A DNA stretch of 64,000 nt from Heliocidaris tuberculata (taxonomy: Eukaryota > Echinodermata > Echinoidea > Camarodonta > Echinometridae), in NCBI GenBank assembly GCA_025618425.1, contig CM046836.1, positions 17,948,743 to 18,012,742 on the forward strand. The letters are read 5' to 3'. The notes beneath the pieces are model-generated. The model was not told the origin of the DNA. It did not search any database and saw nothing but the letters and a program-made list of their open reading frames with translations. Each line of letters opens with the position of its first letter. The stretch's first letter is position 1. The position numbers and the translations under genes are program-made. Positions 34,570-43,816 of the stretch are shown piece after piece.

Positions 34570-35260
34570 CTTTGCTTATTAGATTGTTGACAGAAACAAT
34601 ATGAACCAGCTCTGCCAAACAAACCATCAGCCTGAAGATATCCCCATTTTCTCTCATTGTTGTCACTACAGCTCCTTTATTCATCATGTAGGGCATTATG
34701 GAGACGAAGTTCCACAAAAATCAAACCTCGCCTTCCACATACCCCACGACAATGAATAACCCCAAGGCCTATCTTTCATATACGCTACCACTATATGTCA
34801 TAAATTCTCAGTAAGAAAGAAAGAGTATGATAATTATCTCTTGGTAGACGTATAAGATAATCTTCTCCTCAATTATTTCTTTAGAATGATAATAAAAAAA
34901 AAAAACAACCAAAAAAAAAAACAACAACAACAAGAAGCTAATACATAAGACGTCAAGTTTGTCTGTTTGGTTCTTTTCTTTTTTTCCTTTGAAAAAAAAA
35001 ATGTATAAGATTTCATCTTCCCATCTTAATGAGCTGGTGACAATGCATAATACACATTTCTGGGTTCAACTATATAAGCATGAAGATTTCTCTTTTCCTC
35101 CAGTTATCATCACACATTCAATGTTGAACATGTAGGGTATTATGGAGACGAAGCTCAACCACAAATTAAAACCTCACCTTCCACATACCCTACCAATAAA
35201 AACCCTAAGTTGCCTTATTCTCTATTCCATGAACATTATGGATACCAGAAAATATAAAAT
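34570..35260. repeat. Second repeated block in the LINE copy 2 spacer
   Basis: Two copies about 450 bp apart share ATGTAGGG(C/T)ATTATGGAGA, CGAAG(T/C)TC and CCTTCCACATACCC followed by AATAA and CCC-AAG words (about 34660-34770 and 35105-35215). Confidence 0.65.
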
Positions 35261-37118
35261 GAATTATCATCGAAATACCTCCAATTAACTAATGAAAAAA
35301 TATACATAAAAATAACTCTTATATACTTGGCAGGCTAGCTTGACTCAAAACTTTCATATTGGCAATTGTATAGTTCACTATACTTTAACTGATATCTTTT
35401 TTTCTTTTCCTTCCCCTCTTTATTTTTCTTTATACATATTCCATTGAGTAAATCAAGCAAATAGCAAAACCCTCTTGAAATTTCCTGGGGAAAAAGAAGA
35501 ATCCTAATAACAAACTAATAGGTATACATTCCTGATGACAGAAGTCTCATTACCACACTTGCTTTTTCTGTTTACAAAAATGATATGAAGGGCCTGTTAA
35601 ATCAAGCTTGGAATATCATTCATCTATGTCATAGGAAACCTATTTTACAAAGTAGTAAAAGTATTTTATGTCTTCTAGATGCACCTTTTCTGCCTTGCTT
35701 TCCAATCTACATATAGAAATACTTGTACAGAAAAAACAAGAATCTTGTGGAGCATGCATGTATTTATGAATCTAAAAATTCTGATCAAATACAAAATTAA
35801 ACCCTTCTTATTTGAAAGGTAAATATGAAATCTAACCTGAAATTATTGGATATGACACCTTTTCTTTGCCAATAAACAGATAAAGCTCGTGACTAAACAA
35901 CTAATTTCTATTTTGTTTTGAAAAAGTCTATTGTAGTTTAGTCTTATATGTTATTCTATTGTCCATGCTTCACAATTACTTTGAACATTACAATGGAATT
36001 CAATCCTGGTTACAGTTAAGGTGAATATAATTGCTGCTCATACATACAGTTTTTCACCTGATATATCTCTGCTCATATAGGTAGCACTTGCCTCTAGTTT
36101 CTTATTATTCGCTTCTTGTGGCTGAAATGAGTATTCACATTACCTTTGCACTGTATCTTCCCATGTGTAAAGGGTGGATCAACGTACATGACTGTGTATG
36201 AAACATCTAGACGACTGGATTTGACTCGATCTGCAGATTTCCCTCATGAACTAAACTTCAGCTGAACAGACGCACATAAAGAATTCCCTTTGCCAAAACT
36301 TGCACGTATTTAATCTATAACTAATTTCCATTGAAGACAGTACTTGATCTGCAGATTTCTCTAATGAACTAAAAAAAAAAGAAACTTGCACATTTTTAAT
36401 CTACAACTGATTTCCATTGAAGACAGTATAAGTAGCTCGCTTTTTTTCTTCGCACAGTAGCACAACTACGAAGTCAAATACTTATCTGAAGACAAAACTA
36501 TCTATTCTTTCGTGGTGTGTCTCCTTGTAATCACAAACGAAATCATGAATTTGGGTTAGCTGGAAATTCAATTTCTTCATAAGCCGTATAACATCTTAAC
36601 TTGAGGCTTGTCGTAGCCAAAAACGAGAGCATTTCAATGATACTTGCAATTTCCTTCCTGCGCCTATTTAGAACTGTAGTTTCATACGAAGGTTGTCGAA
36701 AACATAACTCAATACCTCCTCTCCTCGGCTTCCATACAGGTGCTAAGAATTCTCATGGGATTCTATCGTGGACATGCATTCCATCACTAGTCCCACGTCA
36801 CGTGCAGCATACCGACGAAACCATAATTATGAACAGTAATCATGAATTTAGTGAAAACAACTGGATTTATCTACTGAGCCTTCCATTCCTGTTCATGCTA
36901 AATCGAAATCAAGGTTCTTTGAAGCCACTTTCCAAAGTTCATTACTTGATATTTAAGGATGATAGGCATGTAAGTCAGCGGTTAAAATGGCAATGAAGAA
37001 AACCAAATTCCTCAGTATGAATGTGTCTGCGTGTTATCATAATGTCCGTAGCCGACTGTCGAAAAATATATTATATGTCAAAGTATTAATTATCGAAACT
37101 CACCGCTTTTTCTTTCAC

Positions 37119-37937
37119 CTATTTATCAGCCGAGATCACCCCGCTATCCATACGCTCCTCTCGCAAATTTAAATTTTCGATGAATTTTGTTTGTTCTGGT
37201 ACTGGTAGCCATACTTTGTTAACGAAGAGTTTAGTTGGTTCTGACCTCGAAAAATACGCCAACTTTCCCACCTTCCTCGCTGTAAGTAAGGCAGGCATCT
37301 GTGCTTGCCTTGCATTCCTGATTCTCATGGGGATATCTTCTCTGATAGATAGCCTTGTTCCCTTCAGATTTTTCGCTTTTCTCATAATGCTGTCCCTGTC
37401 CCTGAATCGTACGAAGCGCGCCTTAATAGGGCGTGGCATTGATTTCGTCGCAATTCTATGCACCCGCTGATATTCTACACCATCGGCCTCTTCTTCTGAC
37501 ATCTTCAAATTATTTATGTAGAAATCCTTCATGACTTGTTTGATGTCTTCCCCTTCCTTCTCTGGTAGTCCCATGAAAAGAAGGTTCTCTCTCGCCACGT
37601 AGGTGGAAAGCTTGTCGATTTCCATTTGAAGGTCCGACTCATTTTCCAGCGCTTTCGCTTCCATCATCTTCATTTTTTTCTTAATATCCTCCGACTCCGT
37701 ACTCTGAAAAGTAATGGCTTCTTTGAGTTCTTTAAATTCAGCTTCAATTTGCTTCACTTGTTCTTTAAGATTAGCCTCCAGAGAAGAGAATCTTTCTTCC
37801 AACCTCTCCGTCTGCTGCTCTAGCAACCTTCGGATAGTCGGAAGCAGGTTTACATCAGGGCTTGGGGGGCTCGCACCGGCATCAGCTCTCGGTCTCTTGG
37901 TAGATGCCTTCCCACTATTACGTAAGCTGCTGGCCAT
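37119..37937 (-). CDS. LINE ORF1 protein, L1/Tnp_22-type RNA-binding chaperone (copy 2)
   Basis: The ATG at 37937 gives 272 residues. In order: a basic, Ser/Pro-rich head (MASSLRNSGKASTKRPRA), a coiled coil (about 35-112), an RRM-like start (ARENLLFMGLPEKEG), and the C-terminal domain with YQRVHRI, PRPIKARFVRFRDRDS and LAYFSRSEPTKLFVNKVWLP. The domain order and many blocks match ORF1 of copy 1, but the protein ends soon after the last block and lacks the ~55-residue tail. The frame is intact. ORF1 proteins of this type bind LINE RNA and support its reverse transcription. Confidence 0.9.
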   Translation of the reverse strand: MASSLRNSGKASTKRPRADAGASPPSPDVNLLPTIRRLLEQQTERLEERFSSLEANLKEQVKQIEAEFKELKEAITFQSTESEDIKKKMKMMEAKALENESDLQMEIDKLSTYVARENLLFMGLPEKEGEDIKQVMKDFYINNLKMSEEEADGVEYQRVHRIATKSMPRPIKARFVRFRDRDSIMRKAKNLKGTRLSIREDIPMRIRNARQAQMPALLTARKVGKLAYFSRSEPTKLFVNKVWLPVPEQTKFIENLNLREERMDSGVISADK

Positions 37938-38010
37938 ATTTTTCTATCACGCGTTCCAATGGGAATCAGGAGAGGCTCCAAAGCACGTGTCTACCCTACG
38001 AACATCATCA

Positions 38011-38053
38011 CACACCTGCTGCCGAAGTTATCATTTCGGCAGCAGGTGGGTGT
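38011..38053. repeat. Palindrome at the 5' end of LINE copy 2
   Basis: CACACCTGCTGCCGAA and TTCGGCAGCAGGTGGGTGTG face each other around GTTATCA. One arm is H1 coding sequence and the other is an inverted copy of it at the beginning of the LINE 5' UTR. This is the pattern left by snap-back or strand switching during insertion. Copy 1 lacks the inverted arm. Confidence 0.75.
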
Positions 38054-38103
38054 GTTGCCGGCTTCTTCTTGGTGACCTTCTTGGTGCTATCCTTCTCAGC
38101 CAT
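38029..38103 (-). pseudogene. Histone H1 N-terminal coding fragment (25 codons) at the 5' end of LINE copy 2
   Basis: The minus-strand ATG at 38103 reads MAEKDSTKKVTKKK and then PATHPPAAEMI, closely matching the N-terminus of sea urchin H1 (MAEKNSSKKVTTKK...HPPAAEMV). The frame then runs into the LINE 5' UTR. No globular H1 domain follows, and no typical histone promoter is obvious upstream. The last 45 bp are identical to 17743-17787. This supports a sea urchin host and links both LINEs to H1 sequence. It is probably non-functional as a histone. Confidence 0.75.
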
Positions 38104-38324
38104 CGGGGTTTAATGATAGCGATTAATTGTGGTATAGCGCCAGCTTTAGATAAAGGCATTATAATGTTTTGCTACGTCTAAATTTTAATTCTCACATTTT
38201 TTATAGGCCCGAAATAATTATTATAAGAATTGAAGATATCCTGGCATTAAAAACTTTTGTTACACTTTGTATACCTTAAAAGCATTAAAAGCGAAAAAGT
38301 AGAAGGGAAAAAAAAGAAGAAAAA

Positions 38325-38415
38325 AAGATGTGACCTCCACTGTGTTCTTGTGCCTCCCTTTTTTAATTTGACTTCCAAAAAAAAGGAAGGCATAAGAACA
38401 TGGAGGTCGCATTTT
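38325..38415. repeat. Hairpin, about 30-bp arms
   Basis: GACCTCCACTGTGTTCTTGT with GCCTCCCTTTTTT faces AAAAAAAAGGAAGGC with ATAAGAACATGGAGGTC. Only a few mismatches separate the arms. It is possibly a small foldback element beside the LINE 3' tail. Confidence 0.65.
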
Positions 38416-38718
38416 AATTTATGTACTTTATTATTTTTTTATTATTTTTATTTATTGGTATATACAATTACTGATCAGCAGCAAGCTGAAAGGATCAGTT
38501 TACAAATTTGGCAACATAAATCATAGATATATAACAATCAATTGACAATACAAATAATAAAAGGACAGAAACAAAAATATGAATGAAAATATAAAGGCAA
38601 TATGACATTGAAATAATCATAGGTAATTAAATAGTATATACAAGAATAAACACACCCACAATCACACCTACACACACTCAAACATAGACACACACACAAG
38701 AAAAAATACAAAGGTATA

Positions 38719-39626
38719 CACTCTTGGGTAAATTTAGTTGGGTAACTGCTGGTTGGTTAAAAATATTCCCAATTCTGGGCTATTATTAACCAACTGGACA
38801 CTCGAGTGGTGTAACCAATATTGGTCAATACTTTTTACCTAAATATTGGGCATATATTTACCAACAGTATTTGGTAATTATGGGTTGGGTACTTGTTGCC
38901 CTGTAGTTGTGTAATTTTGTCACATTTCCTTTGCCAGTTGGGTAAATTTTGTTGGGTAACTGATGGTTGGTTAGAAATTCGCTTTTGCCCAACTTGTGGT
39001 AAATATTTTTACCCAATATTGGGGAAAACACTTATATGAATATTCATGAATTTTTAGTAGTGTATGGTTTGGGGTGGCCCGATTTACTAACTGTCACCGA
39101 ATGCATAAAAAAATATAAGGGGTATATAAGAGCTTGCACTAGTTTGCACTAACTGGATAGGATAGGACTAGGATAGGATAGGTTAAGATATAGGATAGGA
39201 TAGCTTGAAATAGGATAGGTTAGGATTGATTAGGTTAAGACCCAGAAGGACGTAACAAGCAGATTTCATTTTTTTTTACCTAGGTTGGAGGAAAAAGGAA
39301 ACAATAAATTGGGCAGCTGAATTTGCCCAACCACATGATATTTGTTACCAAACAGCTGAACAAATAGAGGGTTGGGCAATCCTATTGGGTAAGATTGGTT
39401 GGGCAATAATTACCCAACTGATAATATAACCATCAGTTGGGCAATTGTAGAGTTGGGTAAAATCTAATGGTTCACCAACTGATGGGCAATTTAATTTGCC
39501 TAACAACATAGTAAATGGATTGCCCAACATCAGTTGGGCAAATTTTAACCCAAAGTTGTGTGGACAGTATGTTGCCCAGTGTTGGTTAAAAATTGGGCAT
39601 TTTTTTGCCCAACTTTTTAAAGAGTG
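38719..39626. mobile_element. 908-bp non-autonomous element rich in TTGGGTAA/TTGCCCAA
   Basis: The ends CACTCTT and AAGAGTG are inverted and flanked by TA on both sides (38717-38718, 39627-39628), as for Tc1/mariner-type target duplications. Inside, TTGGGTAA, TTGGGCAA, TTGCCCAA and TTACCCAA-like words occur more than 20 times in both orientations. An (AGGAT)n-like stretch with GGATAGG and GGTTAGG words is at 39155-39240. No transposase frame is present. Confidence 0.7.
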
Positions 39627-39817
39627 TACGTATAATAGGCAAGGGAATGTGATCGACTAATCAAATATAAAATATTGAATTTCTTAATCTGTCAAATGTA
39701 TGGGTTGTATTTTTTGGTTAAATGGATTATGGCAATGGAAATTATATCATTAATGGGTTAGTATTTCTATCTATAATTATTAAAGACATTGTTGTTATAT
39801 GTTTGAATTTAAAAACA

Positions 39818-40345
39818 TTACACCTTGAGAATTCTAGCCAAAAAGGGAATGGTTGATTTGCGGTATCTTTCTGTATTGCATTTAATGGTACAAAGGCCAG
39901 ACATATCCCTTAACTGTCTACTACAGGTACTAGCCCTTGTTGGTGGGAGTAAATGTCTATGTTTGACAGAATGTAGCATCTTCTGGCCAAAACTTTGAAG
40001 GAAGGTTTCTCGGCGACAGTGGAGTGGGGGCAGCTTACACACATCAAGAGGCTCATCATAACCTGTGTAATTTTTGCCCAAGATGATCCGAAGTTCTCTC
40101 TTTTGCACAAATTCAATTTTGTCGGCTTGAGCCTCTGTTAGCGAAGTATGCCAAACTGGGCATGCATACTCAAGGACTGGTCTAATATAACAAGAGTACA
40201 CAGTTACCATGTCTTCAATGGGGGTTTTACACTTTCTGAGAATACATAGGGTGTATAATTTTCGAGAGGCTTTTGACACTATGCCTTCCACGTGCAGATT
40301 CCACTTCAGATCATCTTGGATGATCTGAATGGTATGCCGACCGGT
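39818..40345 (-). pseudogene. C-terminal fragment of a LINE reverse transcriptase (CR1/Jockey group)
   Basis: An open frame of about 170 codons, whose upstream in-frame codons from about 40330 read IIQDDLKWNLHVEGI. Recognisable blocks are SRKLYTLCILRKCK, VTVYSCYIRPVLEYACPVWH, ADKIEFVQKRELRIILG and LPPLHCRRETFL. These are the thumb and post-RT region found at the end of many CR1/Jockey/L2-group ORF2 proteins. The catalytic YADD and the endonuclease are missing through 5' truncation, so it is a dead copy although the fragment itself is open to its stop at 39818. Confidence 0.85.
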
Positions 40346-40621
40346 TGTGCCACCCCCCCCCCCCCCCTCCTCAGTTACCTGCTTATCAATCTTACCTTTG
40401 ATTTTCTTACAGCATGAGGGAAAATTGTATAAAACGTGAGGTGTAACGTGAGTTTATGGCTATTTGATAGTGTGTAGGCCCAGGGGCGCCGCTAGAACAT
40501 TTTGAATTTGTCGACAAAAAAGCTGCACCCTAATCTCTCCCCCCGCAAATAATAATCAAAGAAAATGACGGATGTAATGATCTTGCATGATCATAGGGGC
40601 CCATTTTCGAAAGGGGGGGGC
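40346..40621. repeat. C-tract junction and unassigned repeat
   Basis: A C14 run at about 40353, then sequence with AGGGGCGCCGCTAGAA and a G-tract near 40612. No gene was seen. Confidence 0.45.
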
Positions 40622-42715
40622 AGTGTTGTATTGCCTTGATGCTCGGCCTTGGCCTTAAGACGCCTTAAGGCCTGTTTTTTCAATGCCTTGGCCTTGGACT
40701 TTAATGCCTTGGCCTCTGGCGTGCCTTGGCCTTGAGGGTTCCAAGCCTTGATAATATCTATGAAATTTCAAGGCATTTTCAAAGCATACTTAACTTTGCT
40801 ATTTTTGCAAGTAAATCCTTTTAAAATTATTTTGGTTATTTTGTGCAGTAACACCATATTATGTAGATAATGCAAGATCTAGGTAATCATAAGAGACTTG
40901 GGAAAAGAATTCATGTTTTACAACTTATTTATTTATATTATAGAATGATGATGATGATAATGATGACAATAATGATAATAATAATAACGATAATAATAAT
41001 TATAGCAATAATAATAATAATAATAATAATAAATGATGATCATGATGATGATAACAATGATAATTATAATAATAATGAAAATGACAATAATAATAATGAT
41101 AGTAATAATAAAAATAATAATAATAAAGATGATGATGATGATAATAATGATAATTATACTAATAATAACAATGACGATTACTACATGATAATGATGATAA
41201 CGGTAATACCGTATAAAATACAGGAGCAGATTTTAACAAATGTACTTGCATTTCTTGTCTTTCTGTGTACATTTTGTAAGTTAGAATGAAGTAATTGCAA
41301 CTTTTAGTGAATTTGGTCAAAGGCTTATGCTATAATGAATTTCATTGTCATAATTATGCAAAAACTAGTACTAAGTTTTGGCTATAGACCTACATCTGTT
41401 TTTGTGTACTTTGTCTGGGAGGGGGCACTTGAATGGGGAGCAAAAACATAATTTAAGAAAGAGGAAAGGTAGTAAAGGGAAAAAAACTATTGTGGATTAT
41501 AATTTGGGGGGTAAAAAAATGAGAATGATTTTATATAACTTATTCGCTTTGCTCCCTCACATAGATTTAAAGCTAAAATAGCACTTGCAAAGGTTGAAAG
41601 AAATCTTAACTTTTGTTTGCCTTACTAAATTCCTCGACAAGAATTCTGGATTTTCATGAATTTGACGCCCCATTTGACAAAAAATTAATCAGTGTACATA
41701 ATTCAAAAGTGTATAATGCTTGATTGCAGTATTCCTTTGGAAATTTTCTCAAGTAAAGTGCATAGAAATTGCATTTTTGAGGATTAAAAGTGCAAAAAAT
41801 CTACTGCTCTCGCTAGTAAAGTTGCATATATATTTTTTCGGGGGGGGGGGGGGGGGAGGGGAACAGATTCATTGTTTGCTCTGAGCTTCACAATACCAAG
41901 ATACATGTACACCACTGGAGCACTAGTTTCTATGCAACCTCGAATGAGACCTCACATAAAATATCTTGGCAAGAGACCTAAAATTGTGAATTGGGCCTAA
42001 TAGAAAAATCAACTGCAGAAAAGGGACATTGTGGGTTTGAGAGCAGAAATATATCTCTTGTTAAAATCATAATAAAATACATGCACAGAGCCTTGCTTGA
42101 CTTATTAAACACATGCAAGCTCAAAATCAAGCTTTCTTAAAGATAAAGTCCCGATAATTAAGGGAAGAACACTCCCTCTATATTAGCAAGCTCACTTCAT
42201 TTGCTCACAAAAAAATAACCAGTTAATTACAAGTTATTTATGTCCAGGAAGTACATGTACAAATAGTATAGTAGGTCATTAAAAAAAAGGGGGGGGGGTT
42301 ATGAAAATTAGTATATATTTTTTCCACCTTGGCCTTTGTAGGTGCCTCCTTTAAAAAAAGAAAAAAAGAAAAAGGTGTTTTTTAGCAATGACCATCTCCC
42401 CCCCCCCCCCTTTGAAACTGTTTAGCCACCCCTGCCATGCCTGCTGTCAGTTGATTCTTGGAGGCAGTGCCTACTTTCTTTATGTGTGTGCGTGTGTGTG
42501 TGTGAGAGAGAGAGAGTCTCCGTCTTTGTATGTTCCTCCCCCCCCCCCCCTCATTTATTTATTAATGCCTTGGCCTTGGCCTTGGCCTTGGCCTTGGCCT
42601 TGAGGTTTCCAGCCTTGGCCATAGCCTTGGCCTTGGGGGTCAAAGCCTTGGCCTTGCTAGTCAATGCCTTGGCCTTGGCCGTGGCCTTGAGGGTTTGTGC
42701 CTTGACTGCAACACC
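40622..42715. repeat. Composite repeat bounded by (GGCCTT)n minisatellites
   Basis: GGCCTTGGCCTTG-type units occur at 40640-40745 and, more regularly, at 42565-42705. The outer ends CAGTGTTGTATTGCC and GACTGCAACACC are weakly inverted, and both abut G-tracts. Between them lie an (AAT/GAT)n microsatellite (40945-41190), a G14 run near 41841, a G9 run near 42291 and otherwise unassigned sequence. Alanine-leucine and asparagine-rich frames over it are artefacts. Confidence 0.5.
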
Positions 42716-43460
42716 GGGGGGGGGGGGGGGGACTGACGACTTTTGCCCGAATATCAACTTGTCAATTTCTAAACTTTTGCCAGCGAGCAAATTTTTAAAA
42801 ACTTTTCATAGTGAAAATGTACAGAAGTTACATACAGAAGTCTGAATTATCTAGGAACCTCGCTGCCCAAGTATGTGGATATACTGGCATCTTACTGCCC
42901 GAATATGAAGTGGTGGTTGCCGGAATATCAGTACTTTGAAAATGCTTGGGGGAGGGGGGGGGGGGACTGCAGCACATTGCCGAAGGGGGAAGCCTTTTGC
43001 CCGAATGTCAACTTTTCCATTTTTAAATTTCCAAATATGTGGATATTCTGGCACCTCGCTGCCCGAATATGAAGTGATGTTTGCCCGAATATCGGACTTT
43101 GAAAAACCTCGGGGGGGGGGGGGGGGGCTACAGCCCATTGCCGAAGGGGAACACCTTTTTCCCGAATATTAACTTTCCACTGTTTGGGCGAGCGTGCGAA
43201 GCGAGCGAGGAAAGAAATTGGCCATTTTTTCTTTCTTTTTCTTTCCTTCCCTTTTCCTTTCCTTCTTTTCTTTCTGTTTTTTTCTTTTCCCTTTTCTCTT
43301 TTTCTTTTTTTTCCCCTCATTTTTCTTTAATCCTTTTCCTTTTCTATTTCCTCTTCCCTCTCCCTTTCCCCCTCCTTTTATTTTTGCCGACAGAGGTGGC
43401 GCATTTTCCGACAGCAATTCTGAGTGGGGGGGGGGGGGGGTGTGACCCCCTTTAGCGACA
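42716..43460. repeat. G-tract tandem repeat with CTCGCTGCCCGAATAT units, then a pyrimidine tract
   Basis: Units of about 170-180 bp (starting near 42716, 42955 and 43110) each begin with 12-17 G, then ATTGCCGAAGGGG, TTTTGCCCGAATATCAACTT and CCTCGCTGCCCGAATATGAA. The last is followed by GGGCGAGCGTGCGAAGCGAG and a C/T-rich stretch (43225-43385). Confidence 0.75.
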
Positions 43461-43666
43461 CCCCTGTGTGTAGCTTGCACTTCAATTAGTGAAACTTTAT
43501 CTTCGAGCAGCAACGCCGTTTTGGCCCATGCAGGGAGGAAAATCGTGACCTGATAAACATAACTATATTTGTGATTTTGATAAATCCTATAACAAGTATT
43601 GATCTTCATTTAACAAAATTATTATTGGGTACCCGATAGATCTATTGACTCTTTTTTTTTACACCT

Positions 43667-43816
43667 GGACCCTGTCTATAAAGAGTTGCAATTGATCGAA
43701 ATCAGTAGAAAGTCCTCCAATCTATCGCAGAAATCCTTTTTCTTACATTTCATGCACCATTGATTTTAAGTTGCGATCGATTCTAATCAATCGCATTACT
43801 TTATAAGACGGGGCCC
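43667..43816. mobile_element. Palindromic MITE, about 150 bp (same family as 62033-62179)
   Basis: The left arm GGACCCTGTCTATAAAGAGT with TGCAATTGATCG faces the inverted right arm CGATTCTAATCAATCGCA with TTACTTTATAAGACGGGGCC. It is more diverged than the copy at 62033. Confidence 0.75.

Larger units (their letters stand above)
32489..37118 (-). other. Long inter-ORF spacer of LINE copy 2
   Basis: No gene is supported. The part nearest ORF2 (32700-34340) consists of imperfect repeats, and a second pair lies at 34570-35260. At 33805-33830 a segment (TGATGTTCGTAGAGCAGACA) on the plus strand resembles the element's own 5' UTR (TGATGTTCGTAGGGTAGACA on the minus strand) in inverted orientation. 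A (TTTC)n run lies at 33836-33856. Confidence 0.6.
28329..38103 (-). mobile_element. Near-full-length Tx1/L1-type LINE, copy 2, about 9.8 kb, tail-to-tail with copy 1
   Basis: Reading on the minus strand: H1-derived 5' segment (38103-38029), a short 5' UTR with an inverted copy of part of that segment, ORF1 (37937-37119), a 4.63-kb spacer, ORF2 (32488-28741, one frameshift), a 3' UTR with an AATAAA (28356-28351) and a 13-base A tail (T on the plus strand, 28341-28329). Only about 250 bp of apparently unique DNA separate its tail from that of copy 1. The two copies are clearly diverged in protein sequence, so they are separate family members and not an inverted duplication. Confidence 0.8.
38416..40345 (-). 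mobile_element. 5'-truncated LINE (CR1/Jockey-group type), split by a later insertion
   Basis: The coding part is at 39818-40345 (see separate entry). The 3' UTR runs left to 39627, is interrupted by the 38719-39626 element, and appears to resume at 38716. It ends near 38425 in an AATAAATAAAAATAATAAA-type tail on the minus strand. The 5' truncation coincides with a C-tract at about 40353. Confidence 0.6.

Noticed and set aside
40870..41289. 139-codon open frame rich in Asn, Asp and Ile
   Set aside because: It follows an (AAT/GAT)n microsatellite and has no non-repetitive domain.
42388..42845. Open frames with Ala-Leu repeats on both strands
   Set aside because: They are translations of the (GGCCTT)n minisatellite, open in several frames at once.
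43169..43455. Lys/Glu/Arg-rich or Phe-rich proteins
   Set aside because: They are two readings of a C/T-rich tract with no conserved pattern.
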